Positions 8,394-16,536 of a DNA stretch of 64,000 nt are shown piece by piece (position 1 is the first letter of the stretch; the number at the start of each line of letters is the position of its first letter). The position numbers were made by a program, and so were the translations under genes. Under the pieces are notes generated by a model that saw only the letters and a list, made by a program, of their open reading frames with translations, was not told where the DNA came from and searched no databases. This DNA comes from Streptomyces graminofaciens (GTDB lineage: Bacteria > Actinomycetota > Actinomycetes > Streptomycetales > Streptomycetaceae): contig NZ_AP018448.1 in the NCBI RefSeq assembly GCF_030294945.1, positions 11,256,501-11,320,500 on the forward strand, in the 5' to 3' direction.

Positions 8394-8445
8394 CCACGGG
8401 CCGGTGCCGCAGCCGTCACCGGACGACTGCGGCACCGGCCCGTGG
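8394..8445. terminator. Stem-loop terminator after the amidohydrolase operon
   Basis: CCACGGGCCGGTGCCGCAG (8394-8412) is perfectly complementary to 8427-8445 with a 14-base loop. It lies 20 bases beyond the amidohydrolase stop codon on the minus strand and upstream of the MarR gene, which fits termination of the operon transcript before it reaches the MarR gene. Confidence 0.75.
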
Positions 8446-8464
8446 GATCGGAATGGGTGCCCGC

Positions 8465-10162
8465 TCAACGCTCGAAGACGACCCCTCCGTCGAACACCGT
8501 CATGTCGACCTGGACCCCGGTGATGTCACGCGGGTCGATGTCCAGCAGCGGCCGGTCCAGGACGCACAGGTCGGCCACCTTGCCGACCTCGACGGACCCC
8601 TTCCAGTCCTCCGCGAAGTCCTGGCGGGCCGGGTTGATCGTGTACGCCCGCAGTGCCTCCGTCAGCCCCACGCGCTGCTCGGGGCCGCTGACCCGGCCGC
8701 TGGCCTTGGACTCGCGCAGCAGCATCCCGGCGACGCCCTGCCGCCAGTCGGGCTCGGTGATGGGCGCGTCGGAGCTGGCGCACACGGCGACGCCCGCGTC
8801 GAAGGCCGACCGCACGGGCCACTCGTACGCCGAGCGCTCCGGGCCCACGACCTCCTCCATCAGGTCGGAGATCGTCCACTTGATGGCCGGGTTCATGTTC
8901 ACGCCGTAGCCGTGCGCGGCCAGGTCGGCGAGGCTTTCGCTGCTGATGAAGTCGCCGTGGATGACGTAGTGCCGGGCGTCGGGCCGGGGCGCGGCCTCGT
9001 TCGCGGCGAGGAACGCCTGCACCACGGTGTCGATCGCCCGGTCGCCGGTGACGTGCACGCCGAGCTGGTAGCCCGCCTCGTGCGCGATGCGGATCATGTC
9101 GTACAGCTCGTCCACCTGCAGCTCGGGCGTGCGGCCGTGCACGCACAGGGAGCCGTGGCCGCCGTCGAGGTAGGGCTCGTTCATCCAGGCCGTACGGTTC
9201 GGGGGGACGCCGTCGGCGAAGATCTTCACGCCGATGGCGTTGAGCAGCCGGGGGTCGGCGGTCTCGGGACGGTGAAGTTCGAGCAGGCCCTTGCGTACGT
9301 CGGCGGCGGAGCCGCCCATGGGCGCGGGGAACAGCAGGACGCTGACCCGGGCGTGAAGGCCGCCGGTCGCGGCCAGGTCGGCGTACGCGGTCCAGTTGGC
9401 GGTGCTCAGCCCGCCGAAGAGGGTTTCGGAGCCGCCGGGGCCGAGGCCGGGCTCGGTGTAGCTGGTGATGCCCCGCGAGTGGAGTTCGGCGACGACGTTG
9501 CGGATGGCCTGGCGGCGGTCGGCGACCGTGGGGGAGGGCAGAGCGGCCTGGAGCAGCCCCTGGGCGGACTCGCGCAGGATGCCGGTGGGCAGGCCGTCGG
9601 CGTCCCGGTCGACGACACCGCCGTCGGGCGCTTCGGTGTCGGCGTCGATGCCGCACAGGCGCAGGGCCGCGCTGTTCGCCCACAGCATGTGCTGCGAGAA
9701 GTCCGTCAGACAGACGGGGTGGTCGGGCGCCACCGCGTCCAGGTCCGCGCGGTGCGGGAACCGGCCCTGATCGGCCAGACACTCGGCGAGATAGCCGGGG
9801 TCCCAGCCGAGGCCGACGATCCACTCGCCGGGCTGGGCCTTGCGTACGGCCTCGGCCACGACCGCGGTGATGTCGGCGATCGAGCCGACCGTCGGATGGG
9901 CGACGTCGATGGCGAACGGCGGCTTGGACAGACCGTACGCGGCGCCGTGCAGATGCGAGTCGTTGATGCCCGGCAGGACGGTCCGCCCCGCCAGCTCCAC
10001 GATCCTCGTCGTCGGCCCGGCCAGCGCGCGCATCTCGGCGTCCGTGCCGACCGCGACGATCTCCCGGCCGCGCACGGCCACGCCCTCGGCGACGGTGAAC
10101 GCGGAGTCGACGGTGAGGACCTGACCGCCGGTCAGGACGAGGGTGGGGGAAGTGTCGCTCAC
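8465..10162 (-). CDS. YtcJ-like metal-dependent amidohydrolase
   Basis: A 565-residue member of the amidohydrolase superfamily (Amidohydro_3 branch), a TIM-barrel hydrolase with a flanking beta-sandwich. Visible markers are the metal-binding HLH in INDSHLHGAAYG, GVHVTGDRAID, ARHYVIHGDFI and SSDAPITEPDWRQGVAG. GTG 10162 (VSDTSPTLVLTGGQV) is preferred over an upstream TTG because AGAGG precedes it and it gives the usual N-terminus. It follows the ABC permease by 43 bases on the same strand and is probably the last gene of the sugar-type transporter operon, so its substrate may be what that transporter imports. The substrate is unassigned. Confidence 0.85.
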   Translation of the reverse strand: MSDTSPTLVLTGGQVLTVDSAFTVAEGVAVRGREIVAVGTDAEMRALAGPTTRIVELAGRTVLPGINDSHLHGAAYGLSKPPFAIDVAHPTVGSIADITAVVAEAVRKAQPGEWIVGLGWDPGYLAECLADQGRFPHRADLDAVAPDHPVCLTDFSQHMLWANSAALRLCGIDADTEAPDGGVVDRDADGLPTGILRESAQGLLQAALPSPTVADRRQAIRNVVAELHSRGITSYTEPGLGPGGSETLFGGLSTANWTAYADLAATGGLHARVSVLLFPAPMGGSAADVRKGLLELHRPETADPRLLNAIGVKIFADGVPPNRTAWMNEPYLDGGHGSLCVHGRTPELQVDELYDMIRIAHEAGYQLGVHVTGDRAIDTVVQAFLAANEAAPRPDARHYVIHGDFISSESLADLAAHGYGVNMNPAIKWTISDLMEEVVGPERSAYEWPVRSAFDAGVAVCASSDAPITEPDWRQGVAGMLLRESKASGRVSGPEQRVGLTEALRAYTINPARQDFAEDWKGSVEVGKVADLCVLDRPLLDIDPRDITGVQVDMTVFDGGVVFER

Positions 10163-10205
10163 GAGGACCTCTCTGGGTTGGTCGAACAAGGGGGAAGGAG
10201 AGTCG

Positions 10206-11207
10206 TCATCGGGTCGGTCGTGGGCCGAAGTACGCGAGCGCGGCGCCCGCCACCAGGGCCACGCCCTGAGCCATCTGCTGCCAGAACGTCGGCACGCTCA
10301 GCAGTGTCAGCCCGTTCTGCAGACAGCCGAGGAACAGCACGCCGAGCAGCACACCGAGGACCGAACCGGAGCCCCCGCTGAGCGCCACGCCGCCCAGCAG
10401 GACGGCGGTGAGGACCGTCAGCTCGAAGCCCGCGCCCGAGGTGCCCGAGACCACACTGTCCAGCACCGACGCCTTGATGGCTCCGGCCAGTGCCGCCGCC
10501 GTACCGGTGACCACGAACAGCGCGAACGGCGTACGGCGGACGTCGATGCCGGAGAGGTACGCGGCCTCCCGGTTCACCCCGATCGCGAACACATGCCGTC
10601 CGGTCGGCGTGTACGCCAGGAACAGTGCCCCGGCGACCAGTACGGCCGCGGCGATCACCACCGGCGCCGCGATCCCGGCGATCCGCGCGCCGCCCAGCCA
10701 TGCGAACCCGTCGCCGAACCCGCTGAGCGGCAGTGGGAAGAGCTGCTGGGCGAGTCCGCGCACGGCCGCCAGCATGCCCAGCGTCACGATGAACGGCGAC
10801 AGCCCCAGGTAGCAGCAGAGCACCCCGTTCACGGCCCCGACGGCCGCGCCGACGGCGAGCGCGCCGAGCACGGCGACGACGGGGGACTGGGCCTGTTCGC
10901 CCGCGAGCCAACCGGCGACGAGCGCGCCCAGCGCGAGCGTGGAGCCGACCGACAGATCGAGATAGCCGCTGATGACGAGCAGGGCCAGCGGTACGGCGAC
11001 GATGGCCAGCGCGGCCGCGTCGGTGGCGATCCCGCGCAGATTGCCCGGGTCGAGGAAGCTGCCCGTGGACACCTGGAACACCAGCACCATCAGGGTGAGA
11101 ACGGGAAGGAGCGGGTGGCGCCGCAGGGTCGCCAGCCCGCGCGCGGCCAGGGCGCGCGGGCCGGGCACGGCACGTTCGGCGGCGGTCGCCGTGGTCGCGG
11201 TGGTCAT
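10206..11207 (-). CDS. Ribose-type (CUT2) ABC transporter permease
   Basis: A 333-residue inner-membrane permease of the RbsC/BPD-2 family, with about 8-10 hydrophobic segments. The conserved ISGYLDLSVGSTLALGALVAG, NGVLCCYLGLSPFIVTLGMLAAVRGL and AVLLGGVALSGGSGSVLGVLLG stretches are typical. ATG 11207 has GGAG upstream and overlaps the ATPase stop by 4 bases (ATGA), indicating coupling. It would form the membrane channel for the binding protein and ATPase upstream. The cargo (a sugar, autoinducer-like or nucleoside compound) is not evident. Confidence 0.88.
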   Translation of the reverse strand: MTTATTATAAERAVPGPRALAARGLATLRRHPLLPVLTLMVLVFQVSTGSFLDPGNLRGIATDAAALAIVAVPLALLVISGYLDLSVGSTLALGALVAGWLAGEQAQSPVVAVLGALAVGAAVGAVNGVLCCYLGLSPFIVTLGMLAAVRGLAQQLFPLPLSGFGDGFAWLGGARIAGIAAPVVIAAAVLVAGALFLAYTPTGRHVFAIGVNREAAYLSGIDVRRTPFALFVVTGTAAALAGAIKASVLDSVVSGTSGAGFELTVLTAVLLGGVALSGGSGSVLGVLLGVLFLGCLQNGLTLLSVPTFWQQMAQGVALVAGAALAYFGPRPTR

Positions 11208-12949
11208 GCTGCTCCTTCGCGGGCAGGGGGGTGCGGGGTGGCCGGGTCGGCCGGCGTGGTGGATGGGGGAGGTAGGTCGCTGTCGTCGTCGGATGTGTGC
11301 GTGCCGGCGTCGTGCACGGCCGACAGCAGGGCCTCTTCGGTGAGTTCGGCCCCCGACAGTTCGGCGATGATCCGTCCCCGGTCGACGACCAGGCAGCGGT
11401 GGGCGAGGGTGGCGGCCTCCTCCGGGTCGCTGGAGGCGAACAGCACGGCCGTGCCGCGCTGCCGCGCGAGCGTGGAGACGACGTCGTAGATCTCCTGGCG
11501 GGCACCGACGTCGACCCCCTGGGTCGGCTCGTCCAGCAGCAGGACGTCGACCTTGCGGGCCTCGTTGATCCACCGGCCGAGCAGCAGTTTCTGCTGGTTG
11601 CCACCGGAGAAGGCGGCGGCCGGCAGCCCCGGCCGGGCGGGCCGCAGCCCGACCGCCTCGGCGAGCGAGCCGAAGACCCGCCGCTCGGCACCGAGCGCCC
11701 GCACCCCGCGCCGGGCGAGCGTGCGCACGGACGGCAACAGCACGTTGTCCTGCGCGGTCAGCATCGGGAAGAGCCCCTGGGCGCGCCGGTCCGCAGGCAC
11801 CAGCGCGATCCCGGCGGCGAGCGCGTCGGCCGGCCGGGCGGGCGCGACGACCCGCTCCCCGACCCGCACGGTCCCACCGGAGGCCCGGCGCCGCCCGAAC
11901 AGCGTCTCCAGCACCCGGGTACGCCCGGACCCGATCAGCCCGTACAGCCCCACGATCTCGCCCTCACCGACGGTGAGATCGACGGGACCGAAGCCGGGGC
12001 CGCGCAGGGAACGGACGCTGAGGCGGGCGGGAGTGGGCGCGGGGGACTTTGGAGAGGTCTCGGCGCGGTCGGGCCCGGGGGCGATCGGCCGGGCCCCCTT
12101 GTCCGTGCCGCCCCCGGCAGCCGAGGCCGCCGCAGCCGGACCCCGGCTCCCCGTGATCGCCTCGACGAGCTCCCGGCGGCTCTGCCCGGCCCCCGTCGAA
12201 TGGTGGGTGACCCGGCCGTCCCGCAGCACGGTCACCGCGTCCGCCAGCCGTTCCACCTCCGCCAGCAGATGGGTGACGTAGACGATAGCGAGACCCTGGC
12301 CGCGCAGGTCCTCGACCCGTGCGGCCAGGGCGTCGCTCTCGGCGCCCGACAGCGCGGCCGTGGGCTCGTCCAGGACCAGGACCGAGGCGCTGCGACTGAG
12401 CGCCTTGGCGATCTCGACCAACTGGCGCTGTCCCATGGGGAGTTCAGCCACCCGGTCGCGCGGCGAGCAGCTCGCGGCGACCCGGTCGAGGAGTTCGGCG
12501 GCCACCTTCTCCTGGGCCCGGCGGTCGATCCGGCCGTAGCGGGTCCATTCCTGGCCGAGGAAGATGTTCTCGGTGACGGTCAGGGAGTCCACGACGCTCA
12601 GCGTCTGGAAGATGATCGCCACCCCGGCCGCGATCGACTCGCGAGGGCTGAGCCGGGGGTACGGCACGCCGCCCACCTCGATCGTCCCCGAGTCCGGCGG
12701 GAACGCACCGCCCAGGCACTTGATCAGGGTCGACTTCCCGGCCCCGTTGTGCCCGAGGAGGGCGTGGACCTGCCCACCGGGCACCGTCAGATCCACACCG
12801 TCCAGGGCCCGCACCCCGCCGAAGGACTTGCTCAGCGAGGTGATCCGCAGATTCGGCGGGTGGGCCGCGTCGGCGACCCCGGCCGTTCCGGTCGCCGCGA
12901 CCGCGTCCGTCACCCCGGACCACCCGGTCGGGTCGGTCATGTCAGCCAT
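11204..12949 (-). CDS. Ribose-type ABC transporter ATP-binding protein (two ATPase domains)
   Basis: A 581-residue RbsA-like energiser with duplicated nucleotide-binding domains. The first has a full Walker A (GHNGAGKST, residues about 65-75) and Walker B (VLVLDEPTAAL). The second has a degenerate Walker A (GLYGLIGSGRTRVLETLFG) but an intact signature (FSGGNQQKLLLGRW) and Walker B (LLLDEPTQGVD), which is the normal asymmetry of this family. An alanine/proline-rich linker separates them, and a threonine/proline-rich C-terminal tail is extra. ATG 12949 and ATG 12940 are both possible starts; ribosome sites are weak. It lies 9 bases after the binding protein gene. Confidence 0.88.
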   Translation of the reverse strand: MADMTDPTGWSGVTDAVAATGTAGVADAAHPPNLRITSLSKSFGGVRALDGVDLTVPGGQVHALLGHNGAGKSTLIKCLGGAFPPDSGTIEVGGVPYPRLSPRESIAAGVAIIFQTLSVVDSLTVTENIFLGQEWTRYGRIDRRAQEKVAAELLDRVAASCSPRDRVAELPMGQRQLVEIAKALSRSASVLVLDEPTAALSGAESDALAARVEDLRGQGLAIVYVTHLLAEVERLADAVTVLRDGRVTHHSTGAGQSRRELVEAITGSRGPAAAASAAGGGTDKGARPIAPGPDRAETSPKSPAPTPARLSVRSLRGPGFGPVDLTVGEGEIVGLYGLIGSGRTRVLETLFGRRRASGGTVRVGERVVAPARPADALAAGIALVPADRRAQGLFPMLTAQDNVLLPSVRTLARRGVRALGAERRVFGSLAEAVGLRPARPGLPAAAFSGGNQQKLLLGRWINEARKVDVLLLDEPTQGVDVGARQEIYDVVSTLARQRGTAVLFASSDPEEAATLAHRCLVVDRGRIIAELSGAELTEEALLSAVHDAGTHTSDDDSDLPPPSTTPADPATPHPPAREGAA

Positions 12950-12958
12950 GGCGGAGCC

Positions 12959-13993
12959 CTACGCGTTCTGGGCGAGCAGCGCGTCGATCTCCGCCGTGTC
13001 GCCCGTCTGGACCAGCTTCACCGGCACCTGCACGCTCGCGTCCTTCTTCCCGGCGGCCACGGCGAGCGGCACGTCGACGATCGCGTTGGAGATGGCCTGC
13101 GGGGCGAGCGCGGAGGAGGCCCGGTAGAAGGTGCCCTGCTTGATGGCGAGGAGCGAGGGGGCCGCGCCGTCCTGCCCGCCGACGAACGTCTTCGCGTCGC
13201 TCTTCTTCCGCCCGGCCTGCTGGAAGGCCTTGTAACCGCCGTACGCCGCCGCGTCCGTGATCCCCAGGATGATGTTGAGGTCGCGGTGCTTGGCGAGGAG
13301 CGCGTTGGACTTCGACAGCCCCGTGTCGGGGTCGATGGCCTGCTCCTGCGCGACCACGTCGACACCGGGCGCGAGCTTGGTGAACGCGTCGATCATGCCC
13401 TTCGTGCGCTCCCGGCCCAGCTCGATCGTGTTGTCGACCAGGAACGCGATCTTCCCCTTCCCGCCCAGCTCCTCGTTGGCCCACTTCGCCGCCGCCTCGC
13501 CGAGCAGCGTGCCGCTCTCCCGGAAGCTGAACTGGATGTCGGCGCTTTGGTTCTCCAGGGTCCCGCCGTACGTGACCCAGATCAGACCGGCCTCCAGCGC
13601 GGCCTTGGCGATCGGCTCGGCGGCCTCGAAGACCATCGGGAACGAGACGATCGCCGGCATCTTCTGGGTGACCCAGGTGTTGAGGTTGGTGGCCTGGGTG
13701 TCGGGGTTGCTCGCGTCGCTCGTCGTCAGCAGCTTGACGTCGTGCTTCTTCGCGGCAGCCGTGGAGAGCTTCACCAGCGTGGCGTAGAGCGGGATCTGGG
13801 TGAAGGGGTAGTCCAGGCCGATCTTCGCGAGCTTTCTGGCGGTCGGGGACGAGTCCGCTGCCTTCGCCGAGCCGCTCCCCTCCGGGGCGCTACAGCCCGT
13901 GGCGGCCAGCCCGGTCGTGGCGAGGGCTCCGGCGGACCACGCGAGGAACTTCCTGCGGGAGGCGGGGACGGCGGAGTACGGGGAACTGGTCAT
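12959..13993 (-). CDS. Sugar-type ABC transporter substrate-binding lipoprotein
   Basis: A 344-residue periplasmic-binding-fold protein (RbsB/Peripla_BP_4 type), first gene of the transporter operon. The N-terminus carries a twin-arginine motif (SRRKFLAWSAG) followed by a lipobox ending in Cys (LAATGC), so it is probably Tat-exported and lipid-anchored. The body has NPDTQATNLNTWVTQKMPAIVSFP and ILGITDAAAYGGYKAFQQAG, typical of type I binding proteins. ATG 13993 is preceded by GGAGA. The open frame extends upstream through repetitive DNA that is not coding. Confidence 0.86.
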   Translation of the reverse strand: MTSSPYSAVPASRRKFLAWSAGALATTGLAATGCSAPEGSGSAKAADSSPTARKLAKIGLDYPFTQIPLYATLVKLSTAAAKKHDVKLLTTSDASNPDTQATNLNTWVTQKMPAIVSFPMVFEAAEPIAKAALEAGLIWVTYGGTLENQSADIQFSFRESGTLLGEAAAKWANEELGGKGKIAFLVDNTIELGRERTKGMIDAFTKLAPGVDVVAQEQAIDPDTGLSKSNALLAKHRDLNIILGITDAAAYGGYKAFQQAGRKKSDAKTFVGGQDGAAPSLLAIKQGTFYRASSALAPQAISNAIVDVPLAVAAGKKDASVQVPVKLVQTGDTAEIDALLAQNA

Positions 13994-14175
13994 GGCGGGG
14001 ATCTCCAAGGGGACGTGGGCCCGAAAGCGGCGGGCGTCCGGCTGTGCCGAACAGAAAAGACCCCAGCGCCCCTCGCTGCCATCCGTACAAATACCGACTG
14101 CGCGGCGGCGGACGGTGGACGGCGGAGATCCGACTGGGCGTGAGGGGCGAGGGACGGCGCGAATCCGCTGGGCGT

Positions 14176-14308
14176 GACGGCCGACGGCCGACGGCCGACG
14201 GCCGATGGCCGGGGGCCGGGGGCCGGGGGCCGGGGGCCGGGGGCCGAGGGACGACGGACGAGGGACGAGGGACGAGGGCCGACGGTCGAGGGACGGCGGA
14301 CGGCGGAC
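14176..14308. repeat. Nineteen contiguous 7-bp repeats
   Basis: The sequence runs as 19 uninterrupted heptamers: four GACGGCC, one GATGGCC, five GGGGGCC, then nine GAGGGAC, GACGGAC, GAGGGCC, GACGGTC or GGCGGAC variants. The 7-bp phase never slips across 133 bp. It lies in the divergent region between the ABC operon (start 13993) and the LuxR gene (start 14503). The open frames that cross it are artefacts of its lack of stop codons. Confidence 0.85.
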
Positions 14309-14402
14309 GGCGCAGGACCGTTGGGGGGGCGAAGGACGGTGGAACACCGACCGTGTACGCGGGCGAGTACCGGCCATCCCCGGTCACGGATCGGTGAATG
14401 CC

Positions 14403-14432
14403 TTGTCCATCGATCTCCGGCCCTCATATCGT
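14403..14432 (+). promoter_or_regulatory. Possible sigma-70-type promoter for the LuxR gene
   Basis: TTGTCC (14403-14408), an 18-base spacer and TATCGT (14427-14432) resemble -35 and -10 boxes about 70 bases before the LuxR start codon. The match is moderate. Other sigma factors are possible. Confidence 0.35.
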
Positions 14433-14502
14433 TAGGGCCCAAAAGACCTGCACGGCCTCGCGAAGGACCAGCACGGTCTCGGGCCGGCCCCGGGAGGCTC
14501 GG

Positions 14503-15531
14503 ATGCTCGACCACCACCAGATCGCGGCAGCCACCCGCATCGGCATGCTCACCCGCGAACGCGACACCGCGTCCGCCTGCGCCCAGGCCCTGCTCGAACT
14601 GGGCCGTGCCCTGCCCCTCGACAGCGCCACCCTGCTGGAGATGGACCCGCTGACCGGCACCTATGTGCAGATCGCGGGTATCGGCTACGACGCCGAGGTC
14701 TCCGAGGCACTGGCCGCCGAGTTCGTCTCGACCCCCTGGTACAAGACCGTCCTGCGCAGCGAGATCCCGCCCTCCATCTCCGAGGACGCCGAGGACCCGG
14801 GGGAGCGCTACCGCGACGGCTGGTTCTACGCCGAGCGGATGCGCCCGGCGGGCGTCCGCGACGCCGTGACCGGTGCCCTGCGCCACCACGGCCGCGTCGT
14901 CGGACTGATCACCCTCTCCACCGCGGACCCCGACGCCTACGACATCGGCACCCGCCGCCTGCTGGCCTCCCTCCTGCCCGCCCTGGGCGTTCTCGCCGAC
15001 CCCACCGCACACGCCGGCGACCTGCACGACCTGCCGGCGGACGGAGGCGCGAGCCTGGTCGTCGCCGACGAGGCCCTCGACATCCCCGGCCGCCTCCCGG
15101 CCCGGGTGCTCGAGGACACCGAGTTCCGCCGCCTGCTGCGCGCCTTCGCCGACTCGCACGGCGCACGCCTGCGCCTGCTGTGGCCCGTCGGCCAGGACTG
15201 GTACCGGGTCACGCTCCGCCGCCACACCCTCGGCACGGCCGTCGTACGCCGGGCGGTCCTGGTGCACGAGACGCCCGTGCCGTTGCCGTACGGACTCAGC
15301 CCGCGCGAGCTGGAGGTGCTCACCCGGGCGGCCACCGGACAGACCAACCAGGCCATCGCGCAGGCGCTGTACCTGTCCCCGCGCACCGTGCACACCCATG
15401 TCGAGCACCTGCTGCGCAAGACCGGCGCCGCCTCCCGCGCGCAGGCCACGGCCCTCGCCGTACGGGACGGGCTGCTCCGCCCGACCGCCGAGGACATCGA
15501 ACGCTTCGTCGAGAGACCGCCCGGAGGCTGA
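14503..15531 (+). CDS. GAF-like sensory LuxR-family transcriptional regulator
   Basis: A 342-residue regulator. Residues about 15-170 look like a GAF-type sensory domain (DTASACAQALLELGRALPLDSATLLEMDPLTG and GALRHHGRVVGLITLSTADP). The C-terminus has a LuxR helix-turn-helix: LSPRELEVLTRAATGQTNQAIAQALYLSPRTVHTHVEHLLRKTGA. There is no receiver domain, so it may respond to a small molecule. ATG 14503 has GGGAGG at 14492-14497. It is divergent from the sugar-type ABC operon and 24 bases upstream of the flavoprotein gene. Confidence 0.83.
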   Translation: MLDHHQIAAATRIGMLTRERDTASACAQALLELGRALPLDSATLLEMDPLTGTYVQIAGIGYDAEVSEALAAEFVSTPWYKTVLRSEIPPSISEDAEDPGERYRDGWFYAERMRPAGVRDAVTGALRHHGRVVGLITLSTADPDAYDIGTRRLLASLLPALGVLADPTAHAGDLHDLPADGGASLVVADEALDIPGRLPARVLEDTEFRRLLRAFADSHGARLRLLWPVGQDWYRVTLRRHTLGTAVVRRAVLVHETPVPLPYGLSPRELEVLTRAATGQTNQAIAQALYLSPRTVHTHVEHLLRKTGAASRAQATALAVRDGLLRPTAEDIERFVERPPGG

Positions 15532-15555
15532 GCCTGTTTCAGTAAGGTTCGACGG

Positions 15556-16143
15556 ATGACCGACACCGCGCCCGGAACCGGACAGAGCCAGGAATCCTCC
15601 GCCGACAAGCCCTTCCTCTACGTCGTCGTCTGCGCCGCCGGGATCGCCGTGGAGGTCAGCAAGCTGATCACGGCGGCGCAGGAGCGGGACTGGGAGGTCG
15701 GGGTCATCGCGACCCCGGTCGCCATGGGCGGCGGCTTCTTCGACGCGGCGGCCGTGGAGGCGCAGACCGGCCGCCCGATCCGTTCCGCCTGGCGGTCGCC
15801 AGGAGACCCGCGCCCCTTCCCGCCGCCGGACGCGGTCGTGGTCGCGCCCGCCACGTTCAACACGATCAACAAGTGGGCCGCGGGCACGGCCGACACCCTC
15901 GCCCTCGGCACCCTGTGCGAGGCGTACGGCCTCGGCGTCCCCATCGCCGTACTGCCCTGTGTCGCCGACGCCCTCGCCGCGCACCCGGCGTACCGCGCGA
16001 GCCTGGAGCGGCTGCGCGGCATGGGCGTACGGTTCGGCGATCCGTACGCCGGTGACACGCACGAGGGCGGCGGGCGCCCGGAGTTCGGCTGGGAACGGGC
16101 GCTGGACCTGCTCGCGCCCGTTCCCGACGACCTCACACCTTGA
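15556..16143 (+). CDS. Flavoprotein of the HFCD / phosphopantothenoylcysteine decarboxylase-like family
   Basis: A 195-residue flavodoxin-like protein. It has FLYVVVCAAGIAVEVSKLI at the start of the FMN-binding fold and the PDAVVVAPATFNTINKWAAGTADTL segment typical of this family (conserved APAT and N residues). It is too short and diverged to be the housekeeping Dfp/CoaBC protein. It probably shares a transcript with the LuxR gene 24 bases upstream. The substrate is unknown. Confidence 0.75.
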   Translation: MTDTAPGTGQSQESSADKPFLYVVVCAAGIAVEVSKLITAAQERDWEVGVIATPVAMGGGFFDAAAVEAQTGRPIRSAWRSPGDPRPFPPPDAVVVAPATFNTINKWAAGTADTLALGTLCEAYGLGVPIAVLPCVADALAAHPAYRASLERLRGMGVRFGDPYAGDTHEGGGRPEFGWERALDLLAPVPDDLTP

Positions 16144-16536
16144 GATCCGTCGTCATCCCCATGAGCAGCCGACGGAAGAGGTCCCGGACCGCGACGGGGG
16201 CAACGGCCGGAGCCCCGCTCGGCGGCCGTGCGGCTTTCCGATGAGTGACGCAGGCCTTCGCGCACCGGCAGGGCCGTGCGCGGGGCGCGGCAGTCGGCGC
16301 AGGCGTACGGCCTCGACGGCGGACGTCGTGCAGTGGACCGCGCCGGCGGCGGGGAACAGGACTCCGCCGAGGCGGGGCAGGGCCGCCCCGGCGCCGCACC
16401 CGGGGGCCGGCCGGTGTCCCGTTCAATCGAACGGTTGAAACAGTCATCCGCTTCCGGGCGACGCGCGCCGAGCCCCGCCGATCGCAGACTTGCCGTGCCG
16501 CCGTATCCACCGGCCGCGGAAAGGACTTCCCCCACG
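16144..16536. other. Intergenic region with a TTGAA dyad
   Basis: No supported gene lies in these 393 bases; the open frames crossing it have arginine-rich shadow-like composition. At 16422-16439, TTCAATCGAACGGTTGAA is an 18-bp dyad matching its complement at 14 positions, about 98 bases before the start of the binding protein gene. It is a candidate operator. Confidence 0.4.

Noticed and set aside
7394..10381. A 995-codon plus-strand open frame
   Set aside because: It runs antisense through the MarR and amidohydrolase genes, both with clear motifs, and crosses two perfect hairpins; it has no ribosome site.
11297..14143. A 948-codon plus-strand open frame
   Set aside because: It is antisense to the ABC ATPase and binding protein and has a shadow-type Gly/Arg/Asp-rich sequence.
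14176..14308. CRISPR array
   Set aside because: The repeats are contiguous 7-mers with no spacers and there are no cas genes in the window.
14044..14397. Arginine/glycine-rich frames resembling a repetitive protein
   Set aside because: They arise from the 7-bp repeat, which reads openly in every frame and on both strands; no start signal or family supports a gene.
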